The notes beneath the pieces were generated by a model. It saw nothing but the letters and a program-made list of their open reading frames with translations. It made no database searches and had not been told where the DNA came from. Of a DNA stretch of 64,000 bases, positions 33,201-43,863 are shown in pieces. Origin of the DNA: Clostridium sp. M62/1 (GTDB lineage: Bacteria > Bacillota > Clostridia > Lachnospirales > Lachnospiraceae). The first letter of the stretch is position 1; each line of letters starts with the position of its first letter. A program made the translations under genes and the position numbers. The stretch is taken from NCBI RefSeq assembly GCF_020736365.1, contig NZ_CP085988.1, positions 3,168,001 through 3,232,000 on the forward strand, given 5' to 3'.

Positions 33201-36200
33201 AATGCCTGTATTGTAAAACTGACTTCTGACTGCTCTTGCACGTCTTGGTGTATTGAGAAGTTCATAGATAAACTGCTCATAATCAAGCGGTTCAATCCAT
33301 GTCGTACCAATCTTTACATCAATATCTGAAGCTTCAATCCATTCCGGCTGCACCTTTTCAAGTGCTGCCACATTGCCTGCAAATCTTTCTGCCTGTGGAT
33401 TGTCTGTATCAGCCGCCATAGCTTTTGCTACACGAAGCTTGTCTCTCACATTTCCGGAAAGATACTCGTCTGCTGTCTCCCAGCCGATGTCCGGATTATT
33501 CTCGTTGTAGCGGTCGGGATTAAGGAAAATCAGTCCGTCCAGCTCTTCCACAAGAACTGCCCTTCTAAGCTGTGCCAAAGCATCATCACTAAATGTTATC
33601 TCATCAGCTGTCTGCCCGGACTTTTCAGCAAGCTCTTCCTTTGCATTTGTAATATCCGGCTCATAGATAGAGAGCATATAGGCAAGATTTACATATCCAA
33701 ATTCATTGACGGATACATTTAATGCTTCCACAGCGGTCTCTACCCTGTCTATGACAGTCTTTGCCTTAATCGTCTGCTTATAAAACATATCCGCTTTTTT
33801 CACCTCCCCGTCTTCATTTACTTCCTCAAGGCTGCAAAGAAGCGGGTAATCGCTGTCATCCCTGAAAGCTATTCTGTTTGCTTTTGAAGTAATGGCTCCA
33901 TACTGCTTTATAAAGGCATCGTATTTCACATTAAGAAGTCTCTGCTTATCAGAAAGCTCCTCCTCACTGCAGCCATCCATCTGAATATCAATCAGCTCTC
34001 TTGTTATCTGTCTGATTTCATCAAGGCTTCTGATTCGCTCCTCGGCAGTCTGTGATACCTCTTTTCTTACCATCTCAGAATTTTCCCTGTAATAGAGTTT
34101 TCCTTCAAAAAATGTGTAAGTGTAGTTTCTCACATCCGGATCAGCCGGGATAACTTCCTCCGTCTGCTCCGCCTCATCTGCCACTCTCTCAAAATCTGTC
34201 ATCTGTGCTTTGATATTACCGATAGCTTTGTTTAATGCTTCATACATATTGAAGTTCTCATCATCATTCACACAGACTGTATATCTGCTGTCCTGTCCGT
34301 AAATCCTTGTATCAAATTCCATAGATCCAAGCATCATCTCCGGATGCTCTGCAAAATAAGAGTTGACTGCAATTCCGTTCTCGGTCACACCAAGGTGTAC
34401 CCAGTCAGGCTCAATATCAATCTTTCTCTCCCTCTTCTGCAAAAACAGGATATCTGCTGTCACTTCGGTTCCTGCATTGTCTTTAAATGCAGTATTCGGA
34501 AGTCTTATCGCTCCCACAAGCTCTGCCCTTTCAGCCATATACTTTCGGATAGTAGGATTTGCCTTATCAAGTGTTCCCTTTGTGGTAATTACAGCAACCA
34601 TTCCTCCCGGTCTTACCTGGTCAAGTGCTTTTGCCAGAAAATAATCGTGGATACGGAAGTTATACTTGTTGTACTTTGGATCAAAAACCTTATAATCACC
34701 AAATGGCACATTTCCGACAACCACATCAAAGAAGTTATCCGGATAAGTGGTATTCTCAAATCCTGTGATGCTGATATTGGCATTCTGATAAAGCTGCTTT
34801 GCAATTCTTCCTGAAATGCTGTCAAGCTCCACCCCATACAGCTTACTTCTCTGCATAGGTGCCGGCATACTCCCAAAGAAGTTACCGATACCCATAGATG
34901 GCTCTAATACATTGCCGCCTCTGAAACCAAACTGGACAAGTGCCGAATTTATGCACATGGCAATCTCCGGTGAAGTGTAAAAGGCATTGTTTACTGTTGC
35001 CCTTGCAGCACTGTATTCCTCATCAGATAAAAGTTCTTTCAGCTCTGCATACTGTTTGTTCCAGCCTGCGTTTTCCTCGTCAAATGCCTGTGACAGTCCG
35101 CCCCAGCCGACAAACTTCGACAAAACTTTCTGTTCCTCCGGTGTGGCAAGCCTGTTTTCTGATTCAATCTGCTTTAAAGTGCGGATTGCATCCATATTCC
35201 ACTGGTATCTGGTCTTAGCACCGCCTTTTTCCATTTCCCAGAGATTATAGTGGAAGTTGTATTTTTTCTGTGCTGCATCATCTGAAACCACATGTCCATT
35301 CTCATCAATCTTGGTTTCCCAGCCATTCGCTATTGCTCTTTCCCTGGTTTCAAGACGATTGGCTTTTACACTATCCTCGATATCAAAGAATCTCTTATAG
35401 ACCGGATTCATCTTATCCCTGTCAGCTTTCTGCTTTGTCTCCTGATAATACTTTTTCTGGTCTTCTCCACAGTAAAATGGCTGTTTTACCATATAGGATA
35501 AGATTTCATATAACTCACGCCAGTCGATAGCACCTTCCTTACGCACACCATTCCTGTTCTTATAGCTGATCTTCACATATCCGCTTCTGATTGAGTACTC
35601 CACAAGACCATACTTATTGTTGGAATATGCTTTTCTTTCTGCATTATCTGTCCCTAATGCAATATCCCTGATAAGGTCAAGTTTATTGGGCATAAATGCA
35701 AAATCAGACTGCACCACATCCATAAGGAATGCCCTAAACGGAGTGTAGCAGCTGCAATCTGTTACAAGAATCTCCGCCGCATCACGCAGGTCTTCATCAA
35801 GCTCTGCAATACGCTTGGCATAATCAATCGGTGTAATATACTGAAGCTCTGATGGATCTTTTTCAGTTGTTTCAGCTTCTATCTCTGCACCATATTCTGC
35901 CTGTGTTATCATGCGGTCTTCATCAGCAGTTTCCTGTGGTGTCATGCCATATGCAGATACATATGCTTCATTACTTTCCTCATGTACATCTTCATGCGAA
36001 TTTGCTACTTTTACAGTTCGGTTAGAAGCATAGCTCTCCGGCTCATCCGGTATTGCATAATCATCAATCTCTGATTCTGCCCCTTCCGGTTCCACTTCCC
36101 GGTATTCGGCATCAATGACCTCATCATCCTCACGGAGTCCGTCCATCGCAAGCTCATCAATACGAGGTGTCTCAGGCTGGTATTCCCCTGTAAGAATAAG

Positions 36201-37865
36201 GACACCAAGCTCTTTTTCGATATCTTTCCATGAAACATATCCTTCAACCTCTCCATCCTCATCTCGCCACTGAAAACGCAGTCCGTTCCCATGAAATGTG
36301 TCATATCCGTGCAGTCCCAGTCCGTCAACCGGCCAGCCTGCACCTCCCTGACCATATTCTGCTTTGATACGCTTTGCTCTGGTTCCTGCATCAATCTCTG
36401 TTTCAAAAATCTTGCATACCCTGCCCTTACCACCGATAAAACCTGTACCTCTCATAAGCACCTGTTTGATATACTCACCTGGTACTGTTGCAGACTTTTT
36501 GGGATTCAGGTAATTGTATTTACCTGCTAATGCAGCTTTTCTGTCCTGCTCGAACTGACGCATAAACTGATTATTGTTTTCGTCCTCAGTATGAATGGTG
36601 CCAATGCTTGCCTGCCCATTCTGGTCGAAAAAAAAGGAAGCCTGTGTATATTCGGCTTCCTTACTGACACCCAATGAATTGATTTCATCAAGTTCCCTAT
36701 TCAGTTCTGTATCATCTGATTCTAGTGGAATCGCATCACTATCTGATTCAGTACCACTTCCTCTGCCTGCATCTTCGCCTGCTCTCTTATCTTCCACATC
36801 TCCATTGTCGATGACGGATCCTGTGGCTTGTGCTTCGCCAGATACTGCATCTCTAACTGGTCGTACAGCTGATTCGCTTCCTCCTCTACCGCTGACATCT
36901 TCTCGTACATCTTCCCGAATCTCATCAGCGTCTTGTATCTTGCCGGCTCGTTCTCTTTGAGATAGTTCATCGCCATCCTTCCGTATTTGCCCAGCTTCGT
37001 GAGATTCTCCGTCTCGTCCGGCATCTCTATCTGCGGATAAAGCAGTCCGTCCACTTCCTTGTAAGTCATTTCTTCTAACATATCCAATTCTCCTTTCGCT
37101 CTCGATTGCCTTTAAGTTACGACTAAATTCTCTAAGAACACTACAGGAGACATCGCATACAATGGAACCAAGACGGTAAATGATCTCTTCGTCTTTGATA
37201 TTTACGATCTGACTAAAATCCTGTTCTTGCACAGATAAGTCAAATCCGCATCTCGTCCCTACAGCATACATGACACTTGCATATACAAGCTGCTCCATGT
37301 CCATTTCCTGCTGTAAGCCATTGCGTTTCTTACTTTCTTCCTTTATCACACTACCTGATAGCTGCATAAGCTCGGTCATTCGGTCTCCGAACTCTTCTTT
37401 TATTATAAGCCAAACATCTGTTCCTGTAAACTGTTTTAATATATTTTTTAGAGACTCCCTGTCGCTGTTATCGTATTGCTCAATCTGACCTTCTGACACA
37501 AGAAAATCCACATAATCCTTAAGATTTTCTCCCTCAAGGTCCCATGTCAGTTTGACATTCTTCCCTCCGGTATCACTGATATCAAAGATATACCTCATGC
37601 GTGGATTCAGCGCCCTCGACGGGAAGATAGCGCAGCCTTTCGCACCACGCTTTACATATCTTCCCACCTTTTTCCAGGTATCATAATCTGCCATGAGTGT
37701 GCTTTTTTCCGGAGGTCTCTGAGCTGTTACCATAACGATATTGTCAAATTCATAGCGGTATAACTGACCTGCGACCTTTAACACATCCTTCCAGTTCTTT
37801 TCTGATCTGGTGATGTTACCAATTTCAGAATCGTATATCGCTTTGACCTTCATATCAACGCCCAT
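30282..37865 (-). CDS. Giant ArdC-like / N6-methylase / SNF2-type helicase protein (LtrC/DarB-like)
   Basis: 2,527 residues. Order: ArdC-like ssDNA-binding N-terminus (about 15-105: [30 protein letters not shown]); Arg/Asp/Gly/Glu-rich linker (about 260-400) that overlaps the TnpV-like ORF in another frame; a small domain at 470-560; a DNA N6-methylase-like domain with [12 protein letters not shown] (about 990) and GNVPFGDYK (about 1052); then a superfamily-2 helicase with Walker [11 protein letters not shown] (about 1708), DEAH (about 1870), ATGTPISNT (about 1925) and motif [12 protein letters not shown] (about 2205). Similar ICE and phage proteins (LtrC, DarB-type) protect incoming DNA from restriction. 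The motif IV Asn-Pro-Pro-Phe/Tyr is Asn-Val-Pro-Phe here, so methylation is uncertain. Upstream genes are coupled to it. Confidence 0.9.
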   Translation of the reverse strand: MGVDMKVKAIYDSEIGNITRSEKNWKDVLKVAGQLYRYEFDNIVMVTAQRPPEKSTLMADYDTWKKVGRYVKRGAKGCAIFPSRALNPRMRYIFDISDTGGKNVKLTWDLEGENLKDYVDFLVSEGQIEQYDNSDRESLKNILKQFTGTDVWLIIKEEFGDRMTELMQLSGSVIKEESKKRNGLQQEMDMEQLVYASVMYAVGTRCGFDLSVQEQDFSQIVNIKDEEIIYRLGSIVCDVSCSVLREFSRNLKAIESERRIGYVRRNDLQGSGRTALSADRDAGRDGESHEAGQIRKDGDELSQRERAGKIQDADEIREDVREDVSGRGGSESAVRPVRDAVSGEAQATGSVIDNGDVEDKRAGEDAGRGSGTESDSDAIPLESDDTELNRELDEINSLGVSKEAEYTQASFFFDQNGQASIGTIHTEDENNNQFMRQFEQDRKAALAGKYNYLNPKKSATVPGEYIKQVLMRGTGFIGGKGRVCKIFETEIDAGTRAKRIKAEYGQGGAGWPVDGLGLHGYDTFHGNGLRFQWRDEDGEVEGYVSWKDIEKELGVLILTGEYQPETPRIDELAMDGLREDDEVIDAEYREVEPEGAESEIDDYAIPDEPESYASNRTVKVANSHEDVHEESNEAYVSAYGMTPQETADEDRMITQAEYGAEIEAETTEKDPSELQYITPIDYAKRIAELDEDLRDAAEILVTDCSCYTPFRAFLMDVVQSDFAFMPNKLDLIRDIALGTDNAERKAYSNNKYGLVEYSIRSGYVKISYKNRNGVRKEGAIDWRELYEILSYMVKQPFYCGEDQKKYYQETKQKADRDKMNPVYKRFFDIEDSVKANRLETRERAIANGWETKIDENGHVVSDDAAQKKYNFHYNLWEMEKGGAKTRYQWNMDAIRTLKQIESENRLATPEEQKVLSKFVGWGGLSQAFDEENAGWNKQYAELKELLSDEEYSAARATVNNAFYTSPEIAMCINSALVQFGFRGGNVLEPSMGIGNFFGSMPAPMQRSKLYGVELDSISGRIAKQLYQNANISITGFENTTYPDNFFDVVVGNVPFGDYKVFDPKYNKYNFRIHDYFLAKALDQVRPGGMVAVITTKGTLDKANPTIRKYMAERAELVGAIRLPNTAFKDNAGTEVTADILFLQKRERKIDIEPDWVHLGVTENGIAVNSYFAEHPEMMLGSMEFDTRIYGQDSRYTVCVNDDENFNMYEALNKAIGNIKAQMTDFERVADEAEQTEEVIPADPDVRNYTYTFFEGKLYYRENSEMVRKEVSQTAEERIRSLDEIRQITRELIDIQMDGCSEEELSDKQRLLNVKYDAFIKQYGAITSKANRIAFRDDSDYPLLCSLEEVNEDGEVKKADMFYKQTIKAKTVIDRVETAVEALNVSVNEFGYVNLAYMLSIYEPDITNAKEELAEKSGQTADEITFSDDALAQLRRAVLVEELDGLIFLNPDRYNENNPDIGWETADEYLSGNVRDKLRVAKAMAADTDNPQAERFAGNVAALEKVQPEWIEASDIDVKIGTTWIEPLDYEQFIYELLNTPRRARAVRSQFYNTGIQVHLNKMSMEWFIENKSMDKHSVAATKTYGTSRMDAYSIFEDTLNLKTVTVRDRIDDGDGKYHYEVNKNETMLAREKQNMIKEKFKEWLFSEPERRQKYVEYYNETFNNIRLREYDGSHLQFPGMNPAIELKPHQKNAVARILLGGNTLLAHCVGAGKSFEMMAACMEQKRLGLANKTIMVVPKPLIGQTASEFLRLYPSANILVATERDFEKSRRKQFVSRIATGDYDCIIMSHSQFEKIPISAERKERMLNEQIDEISYAIDEMKERNGERWTVKQMESQKKKLEEQLKSLSDESRKDDLITFEELGVDSIMVDEAHNFKNLAIFSKMNNVSGISSSGAKKSTDMQLKCQYLSEINDGRGIVFATGTPISNTMCEMYVMQLYLQKAALEEMGIYHFDSWAANFGEVTTALELTVEGSGFRFKSRFNKFTNLPELMNIFREVADVQTADMLDLDVPALRGGKPIIVESEPDWYVKQVMEDFVVRAERIRGGGVDPSVDNFLKITHEARLLGTDARLIDKDAPNNPDGKLNKVAENVWKEYEKGNANGHIGCQLIFSDIGTPGPDKDFTIYDYLKETLIQYGIPADEIAFIHDAKTDAQRDALFKEMRTGKKKVLIGSTDKCGTGVNVQTHLVAMHHVDCPWKPSSIEQREGRGIRQGNENEEVAIYRYVTKGTFDAYNWSLVENKQRFISQVMTSKAVSRSCEDIDEATLSYAEIKAVATGNPLIKEKMEIDNDVQRLKLLKASYDNQRYGLQDNFMIKYPKLIKTATEKLANVREDVKARDKELIDNPEFAITIGKATYTERVDGGTMMLEAISKCKTGETTAIGKFHGFELLVEKNFLDINYMVLRGKTEYKVELSTSPVGSMVKLENLFNGLHENIDFLEKKIEQYQNDLEASKTEYDKPFAYSTELEEKLARQCELNAQLDLENAKAVDADLSGPEEEREADDRMEAAAIVAEDKGTYSADREGRTR
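36722..37081 (-). CDS. tnpV: TnpV-like protein overprinted inside the helicase gene
   Basis: 119 residues from an ATG at 37081 with AAAGGAG 8 nt upstream, in a different frame of the same strand as the giant gene. The sequence [16 protein letters not shown]...[53 protein letters not shown]...[21 protein letters not shown] follows the TnpV family throughout: 'IGKYG(R)xxxxYLxExxPxxY', 'GKLxxxxxxVxExAxxLxxxL', 'A-x-E-x-V-x-x-x-(I/L)'. The helicase frame over the same bases is a low-complexity linker, as expected where a second protein is encoded. TnpV function is not established; it is named from transposon contexts. Confidence 0.7.
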   Translation of the reverse strand: MLEEMTYKEVDGLLYPQIEMPDETENLTKLGKYGRMAMNYLKENEPARYKTLMRFGKMYEKMSAVEEEANQLYDQLEMQYLAKHKPQDPSSTMEMWKIREQAKMQAEEVVLNQIVMRFH

Positions 37866-37879
37866 ACCTTTGTCCTCCT

Positions 37880-38248
37880 CTACTTAAACATTTCTGCAAA
37901 CAATCCCTTAAATAGCTTTAACTCATCCTTATCCAGCTCGATTGCAAATTCATTGTCGATTGCCTGTTTTTCGCATTTATCCTTTTTCTTTGCAATCTTA
38001 CGCACCACACGAAGAATCACATAGCACTCCTTGGACTTTGCAATGCTCTGTTTAAAGGTCAGCTCATCCTCATCGACTGACTTCTGTGTCTGATAGATAA
38101 TCTCTTTTAACTTATCATTGATACCATCTACTTCCTCAAGGGAAATAATAACGGATGCCTTAGAAGCACCCGATCTGTCCCACTCCTTATGAAGTTCCTT
38201 TACTAAAAACTCCATGTTCTTAATTACTGTTGTTGAATCACTTTTCAT
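37880..38248 (-). CDS. Hypothetical helical ICE protein
   Basis: 122 residues, mostly helical and charged ([21 protein letters not shown], then Lys-rich [19 protein letters not shown] stretch). No membrane segment or known motif. The ATG overlaps the stop of the DpnD/PcfM-like gene (ATGA), and its stop is 14 nt before the giant gene, so it is co-translated. Not recognised. Confidence 0.65.
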   Translation of the reverse strand: MKSDSTTVIKNMEFLVKELHKEWDRSGASKASVIISLEEVDGINDKLKEIIYQTQKSVDEDELTFKQSIAKSKECYVILRVVRKIAKKKDKCEKQAIDNEFAIELDKDELKLFKGLFAEMFK

Positions 38249-38463
38249 CTTGCTCTTCCTCCGTTTTCTTTTAATGAAGAAGGGCGCTGACCTTCGCTGA
38301 TAGGCGCAAAATCAACTCCCTTCATGTCCTCTGCTCCAAGGACTATCTGCTCTGCATAATACATATCCATTGCCTTATTGATGGCATCATCAAGCGACTC
38401 TGCCTTTACTTTCTGTACTCGTGAAAGCACTTCCTTTATCTCAACATCAAATTCCTGCTCCAT
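38245..38463 (-). CDS. DpnD/PcfM-like small protein
   Basis: 72 residues. FDVEIKEVLSRVQKVKAESLDDAINKAMDMYYAEQIVLGAEDMKGVDF matches the short DpnD/PcfM C-terminal-type pattern: strand, strand with V-x-A-x-S-x-x-x-A helix, then E-I-V-L-x-A-x-D. PcfM is encoded in the pCF10 conjugation region; its role is unclear. Shine-Dalgarno CAGGAGG. Coupled to the next gene by ATGA overlap. Confidence 0.78.
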   Translation of the reverse strand: MEQEFDVEIKEVLSRVQKVKAESLDDAINKAMDMYYAEQIVLGAEDMKGVDFAPISEGQRPSSLKENGGRAR

Positions 38464-38490
38464 ATGATATCGCCTCCTGTAAAAATCTCA

Positions 38491-39387
38491 TCATCGGCTC
38501 TTTTCTTCCTTTACCTGTCTTTCCTTAAAGCCTTCATCGTACTTTCCATCTTCCAGCCTGTCGTAAAAACAGTCTTCTTCAATCGTTCCGAAATCCTCAT
38601 ACATCTGGTGAAGGAAGTCATTCTGCAGCTTCTTTGGTACATCATCATCCTTTGACATATCCTGATAAAAATAGAACTTCTGCTTTAGCTTTGCCCTGTA
38701 ATCATAGATATCCTCTATCTTTTCCGGTGTGCCATACTCCCTCTTGTATGCCTTGAAATTCGTGGTTGAGAGTGTGGAACCAAGATAAATCCCATGCTCC
38801 CACGATACCCCGATTGTGGTATTGTCCTTTGTAGGCTTCTCATCCTTGGGATAACGCTTATACTCTGTCGCACCAAGGGCGATTGTAAGGGAACCTGACT
38901 TCATATCCATCACCACAAGATTTCTTGGTGATAATGCTTCAAGCACCATGTAATCATGGTCATTGAAGTTATGAAATGTCTGTCCCCTTTCAAATGAGCG
39001 GTTCTCCATTTCATAATGCAGGTTAAAATCATCCACCCAGCCCTTATCGGTCATTCCAATCTCCTTAAGCTTTGCAACACATTCAGAAGAACTGGCTTCT
39101 TTATCAAACCGAAATTTTTTGGAATCGTTATAAAACCCCTGAAGAAAATGTCCCAGCTGAATATCATCCAGACAGAATCTCGCAGATACAGTTACATTTG
39201 CTGCCCTGTAATACTCTGTGAAGTTATCTGCTTCACCAAGTGTCCTTCCAAGCTGCAACAGATGGTCTGCAAGCTCTGACATGTCATCAATTGCTATAAA
39301 ACTCTTATAATCATCCAGAGTCATCAGCATATTTATCTCTGTTCCCCTGTCGTTTTCTGTTACCAATATCATATCTTTTAAATCCAT
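38491..39387 (-). CDS. Hypothetical ICE protein, 298 aa
   Basis: Starts at the ATG with GGAGG 7 nt upstream; the frame to 39429 lacks a ribosome site. Soluble, mixed alpha/beta. Recognisable runs are LVTENDRGTEINMLM, MSELADHLLQLGRTLGEADNF, RNLVVMDMKSGSLTIALGATEYKRYPKDE, and an acidic C-terminus (QMYEDFGTIEEDCFYDRLEDGKYDEGF). Proteins of this form recur between the NlpC/P60 gene and the small PcfM-like gene in related ICEs (recalled), but I cannot assign a function. Confidence 0.65.
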   Translation of the reverse strand: MDLKDMILVTENDRGTEINMLMTLDDYKSFIAIDDMSELADHLLQLGRTLGEADNFTEYYRAANVTVSARFCLDDIQLGHFLQGFYNDSKKFRFDKEASSSECVAKLKEIGMTDKGWVDDFNLHYEMENRSFERGQTFHNFNDHDYMVLEALSPRNLVVMDMKSGSLTIALGATEYKRYPKDEKPTKDNTTIGVSWEHGIYLGSTLSTTNFKAYKREYGTPEKIEDIYDYRAKLKQKFYFYQDMSKDDDVPKKLQNDFLHQMYEDFGTIEEDCFYDRLEDGKYDEGFKERQVKEEKSR

Positions 39388-39402
39388 TCTTACCTCCAGT
39401 CT

Positions 39403-39426
39403 CAGAGAGGGACTATGCCCTCTCTG
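39403..39426. other. Intergenic hairpin CAGAGAGGG/CCCTCTCTG
   Basis: Perfect 9-bp stem with a 6-nt loop between the NlpC/P60 gene and the next gene; no T run, so RNA stabilisation or processing is as likely as termination. Confidence 0.5.
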
Positions 39427-39437
39427 CAAATTTCCTG

Positions 39438-41360
39438 TTATGGTCTTCCTATCACAACAATCTTTCCTGTGCTTGCCACATCCCTGTAGACCACACCAAG
39501 ACTTTCATTAAGTGCCTCTACCACCTTGCCATTTCCGACATATACTGCCACATGGCTGATGTTCTTATATCTTCCGTTGCTTGTAAAACTGTAGAAGATA
39601 AGGTCTCCCGGCTGTAACTCATCAAAGGAGACTGTCTTTCCGGCTTCATCCAGTCCCTGTGCCTCCGCTGCCGCTGTGGTTGCACCGCCGAAACTAATAT
39701 CCACGCCTGCATCCTTCCATGAATAATAGGCTAAGGAGCTGCAGTCATAATAGTTACCGCTGTCTCTTAAATCCTGACTATAAGGGAAGCCAACTCTGTG
39801 AAGTGCATAGGAGCAGACTGTTTTCTGCCTGCTGTCTGTAATTCCACTAAGGATGGCATTGATTTCATCCTCAGTCATGGAGCTTACTCCCGGACTTCCG
39901 CCTCCGCCGCCACTTCCGCTTCCGGCATATCCAAGCTGTCCCATAAACTCCGGACTCATGATCTGCTCAAGCATTTCCACCTGATCAGAATTAAATCCAT
40001 AGACCGAAATCATATCTCTGTACGATTTCAGTGTGACATTCACATACAGAACAGACTTCGTGACAGTAGTCACATTGCCGTCTGCATCCGTTTCTTCCAC
40101 ATCCTTTGTTCCGGTGCTTGTGGTGTATGAACACATATCATTTACAACTGCCTGCAGCCAGCCTTTTGAAATGTCATTCATGACTGTTGCAGTATCTCCG
40201 ACACCATGCTTGACCATATAGACTGCCATGATGTCATAGTAATTGCTTGGGTTTTCTTCCATACCTTCATAGTCCACATATACAAGCTCTCCAAGGTCAT
40301 ATCCGGTATGCTCATTCACTTTCGTGTTCACATCCTGGTTAAACTCCTGCACATAGGCACTCGTTACTGTCTGCACGGTATCTCCTGATTCAAGTGGTGG
40401 CAGGAATAAAGCAAATGGAGAATTGTAAAGGATTGCTATCACCGCTATAACCGGAACCGCAATCATGGCAACTACAAGAACAAGTAATAAAAGCACCAAT
40501 CCGATAATCGGTGCAGCTGCCTTTATCCAGGTAATCGCTTTTCGCACAATCAGATCCTTTACCAGCTTTGCCACACTATCCGTCTGATTCTCCTGTGCTT
40601 TCATCTTATCCAGAAAGAATTTTATCTTCCTGCTCCGGTTGGTCATCTTTTCATCCTTGACCTCTATGGACACACCTGCAGCATATCCGGCTGCCATGCC
40701 GATTGCCGTGCCAACTCCCGGTGCAACTGCTGTTCCTGCCGCTGTAGTAGCTGCCTTTGTCGCAGTTTTTGTTGCAACCTTGGCAGTTGTCTTGGCTGTT
40801 TCTTTTGCCGTCTCTTTAGCTACCTCCTTGGCTGTATCTTTGGCAGCTTTCTTTGCTGTCTTTTTTGCCAGCTTCTTTCCTGCCTCTACCTTCTTGATAC
40901 GCTTCTTTGCCTCGGCTGCCGCCTTTTTCCTGAAAAGTGCTGCACCCTTAGAAGCAGTTCCGGTAACAGGTCGGCTTGATTCATATGCAAGATATGCTGC
41001 CTGCGATACCTCCTGCCCACCTTCTACCTGCTCTGTTACTGCCCCGGCTGCAAGTGCACTGGTTCTTCCTGCTATGTGAAGATTGGTGTTCTTGGTCTTG
41101 ATGGAAATGTTTGATTCTTTAAGGTTTCGCTTGAATCTTGATAATCCCTTATTCTTCGGCTCTGACTGATGAATGGTGCTCTTGCGATAGGACTTCTTTT
41201 TATCATCAGATACCTTTGCACCGATAGTTTTAGGACCTCTCTCTACTGTGTAGATGTTGCTGCCTTTTATCTTGGCACCCTTTGGTTCGTGGGCATGAAT
41301 CTTGGCTTTCTCCTTGGTGTGAATGACCATTGGCTTGTCATCCACTTTCTTTATCTTCAA
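39438..41360 (-). CDS. NlpC/P60 peptidoglycan hydrolase of the conjugation apparatus (CD1108-type)
   Basis: 640 residues from a TTG at 41360 that is 8 nt after AAGAAGG; a GTG three codons upstream is the alternative. The N-terminal 150 residues are Lys-rich; about 155-195 is a Lys/Ala/Glu repeat helix (AKKTAKKAAKDTAKEVAKE...). A long membrane helix lies at about 290-320 (IIGLVLLLLVLVVAMIAVPVIAVIAILY). An extracellular region follows, ending in an NlpC/P60 domain with Cys in YYDCSSLAYY (about 537) and His in ISHVAVYVG (about 602). Cell-wall hydrolases of this type open peptidoglycan for the mating channel. It follows VirB4, the usual order. Confidence 0.9.
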   Translation of the reverse strand: MKIKKVDDKPMVIHTKEKAKIHAHEPKGAKIKGSNIYTVERGPKTIGAKVSDDKKKSYRKSTIHQSEPKNKGLSRFKRNLKESNISIKTKNTNLHIAGRTSALAAGAVTEQVEGGQEVSQAAYLAYESSRPVTGTASKGAALFRKKAAAEAKKRIKKVEAGKKLAKKTAKKAAKDTAKEVAKETAKETAKTTAKVATKTATKAATTAAGTAVAPGVGTAIGMAAGYAAGVSIEVKDEKMTNRSRKIKFFLDKMKAQENQTDSVAKLVKDLIVRKAITWIKAAAPIIGLVLLLLVLVVAMIAVPVIAVIAILYNSPFALFLPPLESGDTVQTVTSAYVQEFNQDVNTKVNEHTGYDLGELVYVDYEGMEENPSNYYDIMAVYMVKHGVGDTATVMNDISKGWLQAVVNDMCSYTTSTGTKDVEETDADGNVTTVTKSVLYVNVTLKSYRDMISVYGFNSDQVEMLEQIMSPEFMGQLGYAGSGSGGGGGSPGVSSMTEDEINAILSGITDSRQKTVCSYALHRVGFPYSQDLRDSGNYYDCSSLAYYSWKDAGVDISFGGATTAAAEAQGLDEAGKTVSFDELQPGDLIFYSFTSNGRYKNISHVAVYVGNGKVVEALNESLGVVYRDVASTGKIVVIGRP

Positions 41361-41393
41361 TGTTCTCACCTTCTTTCACTCAAAATGCAAAAC

Positions 41394-41445
41394 AGCCACC
41401 CAGCTTCCCGGATGGCTATACTTTGAGGTCGCAAATTGCGACCTC
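41394..41445. other. Two intergenic hairpins between virB4-like and NlpC/P60 genes
   Basis: GAGGTCGCAA-A-TTGCGACCTC (41425-41445) is a 10-bp perfect palindrome; AGCCA...TGGCT (41394-41417) is weaker and is followed on the minus strand by GTTTTG. They lie in the only gap between the two genes. Confidence 0.55.
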
Positions 41446-41453
41446 TATCAACA

Positions 41454-43835
41454 TTATTCGACATTATTCTGCATTTCACGCTTCTTCTGTTCTGCAATTT
41501 TCTCATGAATATTGGTGTTATACAGTCTGTAGAGGTCTGTATCCTTACTGATCTGATTATCAAAAGGAATTACCACTGAGCCACACTTGATAAGTCCCAT
41601 TCCTGATGCAGTATTAGTTACAAATCTAAGCTGTGCCTCTGATACTCCGATAACCTCCGCCATCTTGGAACTGTCCGTGTTTGCCTGCTTTAAAAGTGCC
41701 ACGAACTCTGAGTTTGCAAGCATTGTTGTTGCTGTGTAATTCTGCAACAGATCGACTACATTCTGCGTGATACCGGTACAAAGACCTCCCTGCTTTCTTA
41801 CTTTCTTCCAAAGCTGCTGCAGATATTTTGCAGAATACTCAGAATTAAGTAATACGTGAAACTCATCAATATAGAGCCATGTTGCCTTGCCTCGCTTACC
41901 ATTCTCAACAATTCTGTTCTGAATGGACTCCATCATAACAAGCATTGTGATAGGACTAAGCTCCGTACCTAAGTCCCTGATGCCATATACTGTGAATCTG
42001 TTATCCACATCCACATTTGTCTGATGATTGAAGATATTAAGTGAACCATTTACGAAAAGCTCCAAAGACAATGCAATGTCCTTTGCCTCATCCTCCGGCT
42101 GTGCCATAAGGATATCGTAAAAATCACTCATCACCGGGATATACTTCTCTTTGCTCCTTGCAATGTCGATATACAGCTTTCTCACACAACGATCAATGAT
42201 TGACTTCTGTCTTGAATTTAAGCTGTCCCCGATACACTGCTCACAAAGTCCAAGCATAAACTCGCCCTTTTCTCTTACCATTCCCTTGGAATCATTCGGA
42301 TCAAGGCTCCATACATCCATCTCCAGCGGATTCACATAGTTATCCGTGTAGGTAGACATATTTACTACAGTTCCGCCATAAGTCTCGGCAATATCAAAGT
42401 ATTCGTTCATTGGATCTATGACGATTATCTCATCATCACCCGACAAGAATACGCTGCCCATTTCCATCTTACAGAAGAACGATTTACCGGAACCAGGCAC
42501 TCCGAATACGAATCCATTTCCGTTGATGAGCTTCTTTCTGTTACCGATATTCACATTCTTGCTGATCTGATTGATACCATAATAGTTCCCTGTGCTGTCA
42601 TTTAATTCCTGCACATTAAATGGCATAAGCACCGCAAGTGACTGGGTAAGAAGGGTACGCATTGTCTCCACCTGTCTCACACCAATCGGAAGTGCTGTGT
42701 TGAGTGCCTCCCTCTGCTTTAAGTAGTGTGTGTCAATCGTGCAGCTGTTACGCTTTCCGATAGTCTCTACTGTCTCACATACACTCTCAAGCTCCTTCTT
42801 GCTTTCTGCCATAAGAATAATGGTTACTCCTACAAAGAAAAGGCACTGGTCATTCTCACGGACATCATCCATGATTTCCTCAATCTCCTTTTTCTCCGTT
42901 CTCTTGGCATATGAGATTTCCGTAGAAAAATCGTTATTCTTATTACGGACTCTCTGCTGCTTAATGATATCCGACTCAATACCAAGGTATTTCTTCTGAA
43001 GCACCTTTGTTGTCAGATCCTTGGGAACAGGCACCACATCAATGCTCGTGATGGAATGAACCGGAAGGGAAGTAATCTCATTGATGAATCTGTCTGACAA
43101 ACTGCTCGGATACTTTTTGATGAAAAGTGCCTTGCAGAATTTACTCTCATCCTCAAAATGGTCCGGGAAATATTTCACCATCCCATTGCACAGGTCATTT
43201 CTAAAATCTGCCCCGACCTTCTTTGCCTTTTTGATATCAAAATCAAAGCTGCCCTCATCTCCAAGATGATAATAGTCATAGAGCACTTTCAGTCTCTCAT
43301 TGCCATTAAGTGGTACAATCTCCGCACCAAGCTCAATGAAAGCCTTGTGTATCGTTGCCTCAAGGGTTGCAAACTGTGCCTTTGCCTCCTCGAAGTTCTT
43401 TCTCTCAATCGTGATTGTCAGGTATCTCTCCTGCTCAATCCCCTGTCTGCCCGCAATAATCTTCTCTTCAATGATGTCATTGTAAATTCTTCTGTAATTA
43501 TTGAAACCATCATTTTTCTCAGCAATCAGAACCTTGTCACGGAGTTCATCCATGTTTTTGTTCTTATTGTTGATCGTAATCTTATAATTACAGTCCAGCG
43601 AATTTAAGAACTTGCAGTATCTCTCGAAAATACCGATCTGCTCATCCTCGGTTGCTGTCGTGTAATTGATGTCCTGAAAGCGGTAGCATTTGGAATACTT
43701 ATTTTTGCTTACTTCAAAAATGCCGTTTTCAGCCACCGCCATAATCTCTATGGTTTCCTGAATGGATTTAGGTGTCTTATACAAAGGCTCACTCGCTTTC
43801 TTTAATAACTTAAATCCGTCTGTAAATAAACCCAT
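41454..43835 (-). CDS. VirB4-like conjugation ATPase (CD1110-type)
   Basis: 793 residues. N-terminal half (about 1-400) is the VirB4/TraC-type scaffold. The ATPase half has Walker A GVPGSGKSFF near 447 and Walker B LYIDEFHVLL near 654, with the conserved VTQNV-like ITQNVVDLL following. It energises assembly and function of the type IV secretion channel at the membrane. It follows PrgI, separated by a pseudoknot-like element. The assignment is secure from motifs and gene order. Confidence 0.95.
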   Translation of the reverse strand: MGLFTDGFKLLKKASEPLYKTPKSIQETIEIMAVAENGIFEVSKNKYSKCYRFQDINYTTATEDEQIGIFERYCKFLNSLDCNYKITINNKNKNMDELRDKVLIAEKNDGFNNYRRIYNDIIEEKIIAGRQGIEQERYLTITIERKNFEEAKAQFATLEATIHKAFIELGAEIVPLNGNERLKVLYDYYHLGDEGSFDFDIKKAKKVGADFRNDLCNGMVKYFPDHFEDESKFCKALFIKKYPSSLSDRFINEITSLPVHSITSIDVVPVPKDLTTKVLQKKYLGIESDIIKQQRVRNKNNDFSTEISYAKRTEKKEIEEIMDDVRENDQCLFFVGVTIILMAESKKELESVCETVETIGKRNSCTIDTHYLKQREALNTALPIGVRQVETMRTLLTQSLAVLMPFNVQELNDSTGNYYGINQISKNVNIGNRKKLINGNGFVFGVPGSGKSFFCKMEMGSVFLSGDDEIIVIDPMNEYFDIAETYGGTVVNMSTYTDNYVNPLEMDVWSLDPNDSKGMVREKGEFMLGLCEQCIGDSLNSRQKSIIDRCVRKLYIDIARSKEKYIPVMSDFYDILMAQPEDEAKDIALSLELFVNGSLNIFNHQTNVDVDNRFTVYGIRDLGTELSPITMLVMMESIQNRIVENGKRGKATWLYIDEFHVLLNSEYSAKYLQQLWKKVRKQGGLCTGITQNVVDLLQNYTATTMLANSEFVALLKQANTDSSKMAEVIGVSEAQLRFVTNTASGMGLIKCGSVVIPFDNQISKDTDLYRLYNTNIHEKIAEQKKREMQNNVE

Positions 43836-43863
43836 GTCTCTAACCTCGCTTTCTTATAATGAA

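Noticed and set aside
36011-36433. 140-codon minus-strand ORF in another frame of the giant gene
   Set aside because: Composition (Met/Arg-rich, no family pattern) and absence of a ribosome site indicate a shadow, and the giant-gene frame here encodes a conserved-looking domain.
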